IMG/VR virus record: IMGVR_UViG_3300005842_000120
Location: 1-21,350 of that record
Length of the DNA: 21,350 bases
Direction: 5' to 3' (one strand)
DNA from: a virus
The translations under genes were made by a program, and so were the position numbers. Positions 1 to 5,906 of this stretch are shown here, in pieces; positions within the stretch are counted from its first letter, which is position 1, and every line of letters starts with the position of its first letter. The notes under the pieces were generated by a model. It had not been told where the DNA came from. It saw only the letters and a list, made by a program, of their open reading frames with translations, and made no database searches.

Positions 1-2
1 TT

Positions 3-737
3 CGGGGCGGGGAGGAACTTCAGTCTTGGTACATACCCATCGGGTCTGCTGTCCATGACAAGATAGAGGCTCGCCTTAAGGGCGAGCCTGACCGTCCGAT
101 GGAAGAGTACTTCTATCCACTGGTGTCTAAGCAGATGCGCATCGAGCCGGATCTTTCAAGCTGGCTTGCTGGTGGTCCGAAAGATGCGCCTATCACTGAG
201 GGGCTTGCCCTTCAGAGGGCCGTGGACTGCTACGAGAAGGCCGTTGAGGAGCTCGATGACATCGATGTATGGGAAGTCGAGTACAACGCCTCAGGCAGGC
301 TTCCAGGCCTGTCTGTGGAGGTAAAGGCGTTCATCGACATCATCGGTGAGCACAAGACCAAGGGTCCGGTGATCGTGGACTGGAAGACCGGCAGCACCAA
401 GCCCGACAACTTCCAGTTGATCACGTACGCAGCCCTGCTGATGAGCAACACCCACAAGGATCCGGCGCTGAACTACCCTGGCTTCCATGGCAGGTACGTC
501 ATGCTGGCCCCGGGCTCAGCGAACACCAGGTACGTAGACCTCTCAGGGATCGACGCGCTAGGGGTTGGCAAGAAGTACCAAGCCGTGGTAGACAGGATCG
601 ACGGCAAGCACTACGAAGCCAACGCTGGCTTCGGCTGTCGGTTCTGCTTCCAGTCCGAGAACTGCATGGTCAACAGTGGAATCAACAAGAGGACCGAGTA
701 CTATGACAAGTCAGCTGAAGACGGATACCCGTTCTGA
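3..737 (+). CDS. PD-(D/E)XK (Cas4/RecB-like) nuclease, 5' partial
   Basis: The reading frame is open from the left edge, so the true start lies outside the window; an internal ATG at 99 is not the likely start because the in-frame residues before it (GSAVHDKIEARLKGE) fit the family's early helix. The nuclease core is visible as FIDII, then DWKTG about nt 378-392, then the Q..TYAALL helix. This is the usual D, (D/E)xK and Q-x-x-x-Y arrangement of RecB/Cas4 exonucleases. Near the C-terminus (nt ~635-665) is C-x2-C-x5-C, which resembles the three C-terminal Fe-S cysteines of Cas4/AddB proteins; the fourth cysteine would lie upstream. In related phages such enzymes act in DNA end processing and recombination. 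The family is well supported; the exact substrate is not. Confidence 0.85.
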   Translation, partial: RGGEELQSWYIPIGSAVHDKIEARLKGEPDRPMEEYFYPLVSKQMRIEPDLSSWLAGGPKDAPITEGLALQRAVDCYEKAVEELDDIDVWEVEYNASGRLPGLSVEVKAFIDIIGEHKTKGPVIVDWKTGSTKPDNFQLITYAALLMSNTHKDPALNYPGFHGRYVMLAPGSANTRYVDLSGIDALGVGKKYQAVVDRIDGKHYEANAGFGCRFCFQSENCMVNSGINKRTEYYDKSAEDGYPF

Positions 738-903
738 CCGTGAGGTCTTGCTCAACCGGCATGCTAGCGACATCTGGTGGGCCATCCAAGCCGCGCGCAA
801 GGACGGCTTCCACCTGGAGGTCAAGGGTGGCTGGGCTCTGGACCTGGCGGACTCGGACGGCACCAGCACCCCGATCGCTGGCATCCAGGCAGGCGAGGAC
901 TGA
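703..903 (+). CDS. Small hypothetical protein (66 aa), paralogue-like to the next gene
   Basis: The ATG at 703 follows a purine-rich AAGAGGA stretch and overlaps the end of the nuclease gene by 35 nt. The protein has one recognisable block, DIWWAIQAARKDG, which recurs in altered form in the next protein (NIGAAIQAAKDSG). The stop overlaps the next start as TGATG. I do not recognise a family. Position suggests co-expression with replication genes. Confidence 0.6.
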   Translation: MTSQLKTDTRSDREVLLNRHASDIWWAIQAARKDGFHLEVKGGWALDLADSDGTSTPIAGIQAGED

Positions 904-1100
904 TGACACCGGCCGAGCATGCGGCAAACATCGGGGCCGCCATCCAGGCGGCCAAGGACAGCGGCTGTCAGGTGGGGTTCTATTCGGCCGACTGGGATGA
1001 TCCTCAGGTGTTCGTCACGATGATCCTGTTCGTGAACCGTCGAGAGGGCGGGATCATGCGTCGCAAGTTCGAGGAAGAGATCGAGAGTGGGTGGACCTGA
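903..1100 (+). CDS. Small hypothetical protein (65 aa)
   Basis: The start at 903 is chosen because ATG overlaps the previous TGA (TGATG); longer in-frame starts would run deep into the previous gene. The N-terminal half (AIQAAKDSG, then a short strand and SADWDD) aligns by eye with the preceding protein, suggesting a tandem duplication. The C-terminus is a charged helix (MRRKFEEEIESGW). No family is recognised. Confidence 0.6.
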   Translation: MTPAEHAANIGAAIQAAKDSGCQVGFYSADWDDPQVFVTMILFVNRREGGIMRRKFEEEIESGWT

Positions 1101-1285
1101 TGGGCAGCCGCGAGGACGACGACTACTGGAACGAAAGGCAGTGGTTCGACGAAGTGTCCGAAGTTGAAGCGTCGTGCTACGTGCACGGTGCGGACAGCAT
1201 GGAGTACGATCCGGTCGAGGAAGAGTGGATCTGCTGGGACTGCGAAGATGACAAAGAGAACCTGGGAGCGTACAAGAATGGCTGA
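1100..1285 (+). CDS. Small acidic CxxH/CxxC protein (61 aa)
   Basis: The start at 1100 overlaps the preceding TGA (TGATG); a GTG nine bases upstream is less economical. The protein is strongly acidic and has C-Y-V-H around residue 26 and C-W-D-C around residue 46, a spacing that could bind one zinc ion. Such one-zinc-ribbon proteins are common in actinophage early regions, but no specific function can be assigned. Confidence 0.6.
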   Translation: MGSREDDDYWNERQWFDEVSEVEASCYVHGADSMEYDPVEEEWICWDCEDDKENLGAYKNG

Positions 1286-1679
1286 GATGATCTTCCGGAT
1301 TCCGAGCCGGGTCGTGCAGTACGGATACGTTGAGCTGCCGTTGGCCATGGAGCCGGGCATGTCCCCCGAGATGATCGCTGCGGCGTACGTGAACTACGTC
1401 CACGCCTTCCAGAAGGAGGAAGAGGCCACCATCGAGCGCCTCAAGGAGGCCGTGCGTGCCCCTGTGGCAGCCTCGCAGAGCGAGGTGGACCAGGTCATCG
1501 ACGAGACCCTGAAGAGGGCTCAGGAGCTCATGCAGGAGGCTCTGGGCGCCGCCGAGATCCGCGAGGAGATCGATGAGCGCGAGGACAACCCTGCACCCTG
1601 GGACACCGAGGCTGAGGCTCCCAAGCCGAAGCCCTGGGAGCAGAAGGAGACGACCGTAGTCGTCTCTGACGAGTGGTAA
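1278..1679 (+). CDS. Hypothetical protein with acidic coiled-coil-like centre (133 aa)
   Basis: The ATG at 1278 is preceded by GGGAG and overlaps the previous gene by 8 nt. The N-terminus looks folded (MAEMIFRIPSRVVQYGYVEL). Residues ~45-105 are a long charged helix (KEEEATIERLKEAV through REEIDERED), and the tail is Pro/Glu-rich. It sits directly before the ssDNA-binding-like gene with one base between the stop and the next ATG, so the two are probably translated together. Family not recognised. Confidence 0.65.
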   Translation: MAEMIFRIPSRVVQYGYVELPLAMEPGMSPEMIAAAYVNYVHAFQKEEEATIERLKEAVRAPVAASQSEVDQVIDETLKRAQELMQEALGAAEIREEIDEREDNPAPWDTEAEAPKPKPWEQKETTVVVSDEW

Positions 1680-1680
1680 G

Positions 1681-2199
1681 ATGGCCTTCAAGCGGTTGAG
1701 CGACATGACTGCAGAAGATCGACAAGAAGCAGACAAGAGACTCGAGGAGATACTAGAAAACATGGCTACTCTCAACGATCTGTTCGGTGGTTCCGGCGAG
1801 AAGCGCCCTCCGGTTGCCAACCTGAAGGTGGAGGGCGAGTTCGTCAAGGGTGTCATCACCGACATCTCGACGGACGCCCCGGTGTTCGAGTGGGACCAGG
1901 CGAACAACAAGCCCGGCTTCCAGAAGTTCTGGGTGGACGGCAAGCCCAAGGGTGTCGCGAAGGATGAGGCCACCAAGGCTGGCCTCCAGCCGGTGCACCA
2001 GATCATGATCACCGTCGAGACCAACGATGGCCTCAAGCGGATCCCGATCAACTCCAAGCAGGAGCGGGAGGAGTTCAAGCGTGCTGTCACTGAGGCCGGT
2101 GGGTCCATCGACAACGGTGACGTGTTCGGCAAGAAGCTCGACAAGCGTGTCGGCAACATCAAGGAGCACTCGATGAAGGTCACGAAGGCGGAGTCCTGA
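1681..2199 (+). CDS. Putative ssDNA-binding / OB-fold replication protein (172 aa)
   Basis: After a helical N-terminus (residues 1-40) the protein has a strand-rich core. GEFVKGVITDIS, a PGFQKFWVDGKPK block, a QIMITVET strand and a final FGKKLDKRVGN strand occur in the order seen in OB-fold proteins that actinophages carry beside their nuclease and helicase genes. In those proteins a W-x-D/G-K-P turn precedes an xxITLQT strand and a regulatory K/R strand. This is a pattern match by eye, not a search result. Position between a Cas4-like nuclease and a helicase fits single-strand binding in replication or recombination. Confidence 0.55.
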   Translation: MAFKRLSDMTAEDRQEADKRLEEILENMATLNDLFGGSGEKRPPVANLKVEGEFVKGVITDISTDAPVFEWDQANNKPGFQKFWVDGKPKGVAKDEATKAGLQPVHQIMITVETNDGLKRIPINSKQEREEFKRAVTEAGGSIDNGDVFGKKLDKRVGNIKEHSMKVTKAES

Positions 2200-2354
2200 T
2201 GCCGCTGATCGACCTGATCATCACCGATCTCTACAAGGAGATCGATAACCATATCAGTGAGGAGCCTGAGTACGAGGGCTCTTACGCTGAGGGCGTGGCC
2301 GACGCCCAGGCTGGCGCCGAGGCTTACCTCCGGAAGATCTTCCCGGACAGCTGA
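2199..2354 (+). CDS. Small acidic hypothetical protein (51 aa)
   Basis: The ATG overlaps the previous TGA (TGATG). The peptide starts MPLIDLIITDLYKEIDNH and ends DAQAGAEAYLRKIFPDS, so it is mostly helical. It is the last gene before the structured non-coding stretch 2355-2481. No family is recognised; the start overlap and coding-like codon use are the evidence. Confidence 0.5.
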   Translation: MPLIDLIITDLYKEIDNHISEEPEYEGSYAEGVADAQAGAEAYLRKIFPDS

Positions 2355-2358
2355 GTAA

Positions 2359-2380
2359 GGGTGGCCCTTCGGGGCCACCT
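2359..2380 (+). terminator. UUCG-tetraloop hairpin before the tmRNA-like RNA
   Basis: The stem 2360-2367 / 2372-2379 is 8 bp, plus a terminal G-U at 2359/2380, closed by a TTCG tetraloop inside C(UUCG)G. It starts five bases after the TGA of the preceding gene. No T tract follows, so this may be an intrinsic terminator of the U-poor actinobacterial kind, or a processing or insulating hairpin that frees the 5' end of the RNA beginning at 2385. Confidence 0.55.
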
Positions 2381-2384
2381 CCCC

Positions 2385-2463
2385 GGGCCTGGAATGGTTT
2401 CGACATCCGTGAAAGCCGCACGCGGAACACGGATGGACAGGGGTTCGAATCCCCTCAGGTCCA
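2385..2463 (+). ncRNA. Compact tmRNA-like RNA: tRNA-like domain without mRNA domain
   Basis: The acceptor is 2385-2391 with 2456-2462: 7 bp, including G3-U70, the alanyl-tRNA synthetase identity pair, with discriminator A at 2463. Bases 2392-2403 carry GGTTTCGA followed by C, the conserved tmRNA D-loop block (GGUUUCGAC in actinobacterial ssrA). An 8-bp helix (2404-2411/2428-2435) matches tmRNA helix 2, but it is closed by a 16-nt loop rather than opening into pseudoknots and a tag ORF. A GGAC linker (2435-2438) and a perfect T arm (2439-2443/2451-2455, loop TTCGAAT) complete the tRNA-like domain. CCA is not encoded (CGC follows A73). No 5-bp anticodon stem with a 7-nt loop can be drawn, so an ordinary tRNA is unlikely. 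Expected function, by inference: an alanylated, SmpB-binding RNA without a message. Confidence 0.75.
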
Positions 2464-2481
2464 CGCATCAAGGAGGTGCAC

Positions 2482-2652
2482 ATGCACGCATACAATCGCA
2501 CGGAAGCGGACGGGTCCGACTCGATCGCAGTGTGCGCCACGAAGGATGAGTGGCAGCAGGTCATCGACGACATCATCAAGGGTCATCCGGAGGACGCTCA
2601 ACCAGCGACTCACCGGCTGTTCACAGTCCTCGATCAGATGGGACTTGTGTGA
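2482..2652 (+). CDS. Small hypothetical protein (56 aa)
   Basis: A strong AAGGAGG at 2470-2476 lies 5 nt before the ATG, the best ribosome site in this block. This suggests fresh initiation after the structured RNA. The protein has a central acidic helix (KDEWQQVIDDIIKG) and ends at a GTGTGA junction, where the helicase GTG overlaps the stop. Not recognised. Confidence 0.65.
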   Translation: MHAYNRTEADGSDSIAVCATKDEWQQVIDDIIKGHPEDAQPATHRLFTVLDQMGLV

Positions 2653-3506
2653 AGACACTCGCACGACAGGTCAGGCGCGGCGTCTCCGCAGGGGAGCCGC
2701 TGCCTAGTCCCTGGTCCGTATTCGATGAGAACAAGATGACCTTCCGGCGGGGGTCGCTCAGTATGATCGCCGGTCCCCCCGGCTCGATGAAGACCGTGCT
2801 CGCACTGAACATCGTGCGACAGATGGGAGCCGAGGTTCCCACGATGTACCACTCGTCGGACTCGGATGACTTCACCATGGCCAGCCGAACCCTGTCGATG
2901 CTGACAGGAACGCCGACCGAGGAGACCGAGCTCTGGGTGATGGGTCAGAAGGCCTTGGCCTATGAGACGCTCAAGGACATGGACCACATCAGGTGGTCGT
3001 TCCGCTCCAGCCCTACACTGGAGCACATGTGGCGGGAAGCGGAAGCTTTCCGTGAGCTGAACGGCGAGTACCCGCATCACACCGTCATCGACATCATGAT
3101 GGACATCGATTATGAAGGGGCGGGTGAGCAGAACTACTGGGCCCTCATGGCAGAGCTGAAGGACATGGCCCGTGAGCAAGAGACGGCGATCACGATCGTG
3201 CATCATACTTCTGAGTCAGCGAAAGGGGGATCTCCACCCCCTCGAAGTGCGATCATGGGGAAAGCGAATCAGCTCCCAACGCTCATTCTCACTCTTTGGG
3301 GTGACGCTTACGCTGGTACGCTGGACGTCGCCACAGTGAAGAACCGCTTCGGCCCTCAGGATGCGATGGGCAAGAAGTATTTCAAGATGAGTGCTTCCCC
3401 CGCCATCTGCCTGATCGAGGAACGAGAGCAGCAAGAGGTTCCGTTGCTCTTCAAGGATGGTCCCGACGTGGATTCCGAGGATAAGATCAATGCGTGGGAG
3501 GACTGA
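2649..3506 (+). CDS. RecA/DnaB-type ATPase, putative replicative helicase (285 aa)
   Basis: The GTG at 2649 overlaps the previous TGA. Walker A is GPPGSMKT at residues 42-49, Walker B is TVIDIM at 145-150. A sensor-like IVHHTSES segment at 184-190 is followed by a Pro/Ser/Arg loop and MGKANQLP, which parallels the H4-type DNA-binding loop of DnaB/Gp4 and KaiC-like ATPases. It lacks the N-terminal primase-interacting domain of full DnaB (about 450 aa) and is a core-only form, as seen in other actinophages. With the primase at 4850-5753 it would make up the phage replisome, probably with host polymerase or a polymerase outside the window. Confidence 0.85.
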   Translation: MKTLARQVRRGVSAGEPLPSPWSVFDENKMTFRRGSLSMIAGPPGSMKTVLALNIVRQMGAEVPTMYHSSDSDDFTMASRTLSMLTGTPTEETELWVMGQKALAYETLKDMDHIRWSFRSSPTLEHMWREAEAFRELNGEYPHHTVIDIMMDIDYEGAGEQNYWALMAELKDMAREQETAITIVHHTSESAKGGSPPPRSAIMGKANQLPTLILTLWGDAYAGTLDVATVKNRFGPQDAMGKKYFKMSASPAICLIEEREQQEVPLLFKDGPDVDSEDKINAWED

Positions 3507-3595
3507 TGTGCTGTGACCAGCCGTGCATCGTAGCCGTCTGGATCGACGGCAAGTACGTCAACCAGTGCATCAACTGTCAGAAGGTGGTGGGCTGA
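3506..3595 (+). CDS. 29-aa cysteine-rich miniprotein
   Basis: Start and stop are both coupled to neighbours by TGATG. The peptide begins MCCDQPC and ends QCINCQKVVG, giving two cysteine groups about 16 residues apart, a minimal zinc-ribbon layout. Its codon use resembles its neighbours and the frame fits exactly between the helicase and the next gene, so I regard it as real despite its length. Confidence 0.5.
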   Translation: MCCDQPCIVAVWIDGKYVNQCINCQKVVG

Positions 3596-3762
3596 TGCCC
3601 GAAGAGATTACGATCTCAGTCGAGGAGTACGCCGAACTCCTCACGATCAAGCAGTCGGACGACTACGTGTGGGGCATTGTCCAGCACGTGGCCCACAGCT
3701 CGCACTCCGCTCCCGAGGTGGAGCAGTTCGCCCTCAAGCTCCTTGACGAATGGACCAAGTGA
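3595..3762 (+). CDS. Small hypothetical protein (55 aa)
   Basis: The ATG overlaps the preceding TGA. Short strands (EITISVEEYAEL) are followed by a helix with several His residues (IVQHVAHSSHS) and a final helix (EQFALKLLDEW). No family is recognised. The stop overlaps another ATG (TGATG at 3760-3764) that opens a 14-codon ORF. Confidence 0.6.
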   Translation: MPEEITISVEEYAELLTIKQSDDYVWGIVQHVAHSSHSAPEVEQFALKLLDEWTK

Positions 3763-3806
3763 TGTACTGCCACTGCGGCAGGCCGTACCCGTGTCTTGAA
3801 CACTAG
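3762..3806 (+). CDS. 14-aa Cys/His ORF, possible leader peptide
   Basis: The ATG is coupled to the previous stop by TGATG, and the peptide MYCHCGRPYPCLEH has three Cys and two His. It overlaps the next reading frame, which has only a TTG start (3796). It could be a genuine zinc miniprotein, a leader whose translation delivers ribosomes to that TTG, or chance. Confidence 0.3.
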   Translation: MYCHCGRPYPCLEH

Positions 3807-3987
3807 CCAGCCGTACCCGAACTGGCACTGCGTTACCATCGAAGAGACCCCAAGTGGGTGGATGGTGGTCTGCGTACCACATGGGATGGTGTGCGACTCG
3901 ACGCCCACCCACTTGGCGGCCTTCGAGGCAGCGTTGCAACACGACTTCGACACCGGAGCGTTCAACTATGGGAAGGGTCATGAATAA
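3796..3987 (+). CDS. Hypothetical protein (63 aa) with TTG start
   Basis: The frame opens after the TGA at 3760, and TTG at 3796 is the only start codon ahead of the clearly protein-like part (WHCVTIEETPSGWMVVC, then THLAAFEAALQHDFDTG). There is no clear Shine-Dalgarno, so initiation probably depends on coupling from the 14-codon ORF before it. Two Cys and several His suggest metal binding. A 12-bp inverted repeat lies inside it. Family not recognised. Confidence 0.55.
   Translation: MNTSQPYPNWHCVTIEETPSGWMVVCVPHGMVCDSTPTHLAAFEAALQHDFDTGAFNYGKGHE
3850..3916 (+). repeat. 12-bp perfect inverted repeat inside a gene
   Basis: CCAAGTGGGTGG at 3850-3861 is matched by its exact reverse complement at 3905-3916, with 43 nt between. 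The inner ATGGTGG...CCACATG segment can also fold. It lies within the 63-aa gene, so it could be an mRNA stem or a protein-binding site on DNA. Confidence 0.6.
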
Positions 3988-4393
3988 ACCCTGCAAGGGC
4001 TGCGGTTCGGTCACCCGCAAGGTGACCGCCCCCGGTCCACGCTGTGCCACCTGCCATAGGGACCGCAAGGCGGCCCTCAAGGAGGCCTCTCACGGCCGAT
4101 GGATCCTCAAGACCTACGGGATTACCTCGGAGCAGTACAAGGCTCTCTACGAGGCGCAGGGAGGCTCGTGCTACATCTGCCAGCGGGCCAAGGGGATCAC
4201 CAAGAAGCTCGCGGTAGACCACGACCATAAGAGTGGCTTCGTTCGAGGCCTGCTGTGCTCGACGTGCAACAAGATCCTTGGTCACTTCCGGGACGACTGG
4301 GAGACCAGCCACAGGGTATGCAAGTATCTCGAACTGCCCCCAGCGTGGGGCGCAATAGGAAAGGTGAAGCCCGATGGCGAAGATCGAGATTGA
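3980..4393 (+). CDS. Recombination endonuclease VII (HNH-like, 137 aa)
   Basis: The ATG at 3980 has GGAAGG upstream and overlaps the previous gene by 8 nt. The N-terminal C-K-G-C and C-A-T-C pairs (residues 5-8, 22-25) look like an added zinc ribbon. The core is complete: C-Y-I-C at 64-67, the catalytic D-H-D-H at 80-83, R-G-L-L-C at 89-93 and C-N at 96-97, the typical Endo VII order. The family resolves branched DNA such as Holliday junctions and replication forks before packaging. The C-terminus overlaps the next gene by 20 nt. Confidence 0.9.
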   Translation: MNKPCKGCGSVTRKVTAPGPRCATCHRDRKAALKEASHGRWILKTYGITSEQYKALYEAQGGSCYICQRAKGITKKLAVDHDHKSGFVRGLLCSTCNKILGHFRDDWETSHRVCKYLELPPAWGAIGKVKPDGEDRD

Positions 4394-4559
4394 ACTTGAC
4401 CTGGAAGACCTGCCGTACGAGCTGGCAGATCAGCTCACCGACACCGCATGGCTGAAGTTCATGAAGGAAATGGACGAACAGCGTGCGGACATCGGTCTCA
4501 CCAAGCGTCTGCACGAGTACCTGGGTGAGGCTATCGAGGAAGATGAGGAGCGAGGATGA
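4374..4559 (+). CDS. Small acidic helical protein (61 aa)
   Basis: The ATG lies 20 nt inside the endonuclease VII gene, with AGGAAAGG upstream. The sequence begins MAKIEIELDLEDLPYELADQ and is almost entirely acidic helices, ending in EEDEERG. It stops at ATGA, coupling to the next gene. Not recognised; an adaptor or inhibitor role would be a guess. Confidence 0.6.
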   Translation: MAKIEIELDLEDLPYELADQLTDTAWLKFMKEMDEQRADIGLTKRLHEYLGEAIEEDEERG

Positions 4560-4717
4560 GTCCCAACCCTGAGATGCCGCCCGTTGAGCAGCGCAAGGAT
4601 GCGCTGAAGCACGCCTTCGAGGCGGCCAACGGACGCAAGCCCAACGACACCGAAGCCGCCCGTATCGACAAGGCTGCGGAAGACCGCAGCGTTCGGGGAA
4701 GGCCGAAGAAGAAGTGA
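4556..4717 (+). CDS. Small basic protein ending in an AT-hook-like motif (53 aa)
   Basis: The start overlaps the previous stop (ATGA) and the stop overlaps the next start (GTGA). After a helical middle rich in Ala, Lys and Asp it ends in VRGRPKKK, the RGRP core of AT-hook minor-groove DNA-binding motifs. A single hook on a 53-aa protein suggests DNA association, but this is inference from one motif. Confidence 0.55.
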   Translation: MSPNPEMPPVEQRKDALKHAFEAANGRKPNDTEAARIDKAAEDRSVRGRPKKK

Positions 4718-4881
4718 ACTTCACTAACGAAGAACTCGACGCCGTGCACTCCTGCTTGTACGACGAGGCGTACTACGGCAACGATGAAGTGGTGTACGGT
4801 AACGGCGAGTACGCCGTCAACCTCCGGACCGCACTAGCCAAGGTGGAAGATGAGGCGAAGAGGCGCAAGCTCTGGGGATGA
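4714..4881 (+). CDS. Small hypothetical protein (55 aa)
   Basis: The GTG at 4714 overlaps the previous TGA. The peptide is acidic and Tyr/Asn-rich (DEAYYGNDEVVYGNGEY), followed by a basic helix (KVEDEAKRRKLWG). Its end overlaps the first 32 nt of the primase frame. No family is recognised. Confidence 0.55.
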   Translation: MNFTNEELDAVHSCLYDEAYYGNDEVVYGNGEYAVNLRTALAKVEDEAKRRKLWG

Positions 4882-5269
4882 CTTCCCCTTGTACCCGATC
4901 GTCCCGGTCATCGAGGCACTGAAGGGCGTCACGCTAGGCTTCGGGGAAGGGCGGGGCTGGACTTCGGTCCGGTGCCCGTTCCACCCGGACTCAGATGCTT
5001 CAGCGTCGATCAACACCACACTGCAAGTCTTCAACTGCCACGCGGACGACTGCCCGACAGGGACAGCGACTCAGATCATCATGCAATGGGAACAGGTGAG
5101 CTACGCTGAAGCTAAGCAAAGAGCAGAGACAATATCTGGAGCGAGCCTGGGAAACGTACAGCCCGCACCTGGGAGACGCGGAAGGATGGCTGGCGGCACG
5201 AGGTCTGGATCTGGAGTTCGCTCGGACCAGAGGACTTGGCGTCGTCCGGGACGCTCTTCCGGGTCATGA
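4850..5269 (+). CDS. DnaG-like primase, N-terminal CHC2 zinc part
   Basis: The ATG at 4850 is used; TTG at 4889 (then YPIVPVIEALKGV) is an alternative start. Residues ~40-70 carry the zinc-binding domain: C-P-F-H, a DASASIN strand, then C-H-A-D-D-C. A helix follows (IIMQWEQVSYAEAKQRAE). From about nt 5120 the translation becomes Gly/Arg/Ser-rich and unlike a protein, while the +1 frame becomes clearly primase-like. The genuine protein therefore most likely changes frame between 5100 and ~5145 and continues in the next feature. It would synthesise RNA primers with the helicase at 2649. Confidence 0.8.
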   Translation: MRRRGASSGDDFPLYPIVPVIEALKGVTLGFGEGRGWTSVRCPFHPDSDASASINTTLQVFNCHADDCPTGTATQIIMQWEQVSYAEAKQRAETISGASLGNVQPAPGRRGRMAGGTRSGSGVRSDQRTWRRPGRSSGS

Positions 5270-5753
5270 GCCTGCGACTGGGTACCTGGCTATCCCGTAC
5301 CTCACCAGGACCGGGCCGGTGAACTTCAACTTCCGGTGCATTCAGAACCACAACTGCAAGGAAGTCCCGCACCACTCCAAGTACTGGAAGCGGAAGGGGT
5401 CCAAGACCAACCTGTACGGCGTTCTCTCGGTGGCTCAGGCCACCGACTGGATCGTTGTCACCGAAGGGGAGATCGATGCTCTGACGTGGCAGCAGGCGGG
5501 CGTACCGGCACTCGCGGTGCCGGGAGCGGAGAACTGGCAGCCCTACTGGGCGAACCTGCTGGAAGATTTCAGCCGTGTATACTTGGCTGAAGACGGAGAC
5601 AACGCAGGCAAAGACCTGTGGATCGCGATGTCCGAGCACATCGATCAGGGCAACACGATGGTGGTCCGCATGAGAATGCCGGACGGTGAGGACAGCAACA
5701 GCATGTTCCTCAAGCAGGGCAAAGAGTATCTTCTCGGAAGGATCAAGAAGTGA
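5100..5753 (+). CDS. DnaG-like primase, TOPRIM part in the +1 frame
   Basis: This frame opens after a TGA at 5097 and contains no ATG, GTG or TTG before GTG 5319. Yet it is convincingly coding well upstream of that codon (GWLAARGLDLEFARTRGLG, then GYLAIPYLTRTG). The TOPRIM catalytic pieces follow: VVTEGEIDAL, then LAEDGDNAGKD holding the D-x-D metal ligands. Starting at 5319 would remove the linker that belongs to the primase fold. The simplest reading is one ~300-aa primase made by +1 frameshifting from 4850; a split gene or an indel in the sequence are alternatives. Confidence 0.8.
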   Translation, partial: ATLKLSKEQRQYLERAWETYSPHLGDAEGWLAARGLDLEFARTRGLGVVRDALPGHEPATGYLAIPYLTRTGPVNFNFRCIQNHNCKEVPHHSKYWKRKGSKTNLYGVLSVAQATDWIVVTEGEIDALTWQQAGVPALAVPGAENWQPYWANLLEDFSRVYLAEDGDNAGKDLWIAMSEHIDQGNTMVVRMRMPDGEDSNSMFLKQGKEYLLGRIKK

Positions 5754-5905
5754 GTCAGCAGTTCAAGTTCGAGTGCGTCATCACCTTCGAGGACGATGGC
5801 CACGAGGTTGACGAGGACTATCTTGACCTCGTGGCCCTGTACTACGGCGACAAGCACCAGGAGTTCACGCTTACCAGCGTGGCGGACTCGATCGAGGAGA
5901 TCTGA
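5750..5905 (+). CDS. Small acidic hypothetical protein (51 aa)
   Basis: GTG 5750 overlaps the primase TGA (GTGA). The protein begins MSQQFKFECVITFEDDG and has a strand-helix-strand look with many Asp/Glu. Unrecognised; its coupling suggests co-translation with primase. Confidence 0.55.
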   Translation: MSQQFKFECVITFEDDGHEVDEDYLDLVALYYGDKHQEFTLTSVADSIEEI

Positions 5906-5906
5906 A

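Noticed and set aside
2385-2463. Integration site (attP) derived from host ssrA
   Set aside because: Phages that integrate into ssrA usually copy only its 3' end; here the 5' acceptor and D-loop are also present and compact, and no integrase is seen in the window.
711-2579. Long open frame on the minus strand (622 codons) across the early genes
   Set aside because: It mirrors several well-supported plus-strand genes with coupled starts, has no good ribosome site, and its translation is Arg/Ser/Leu-rich with no domain.
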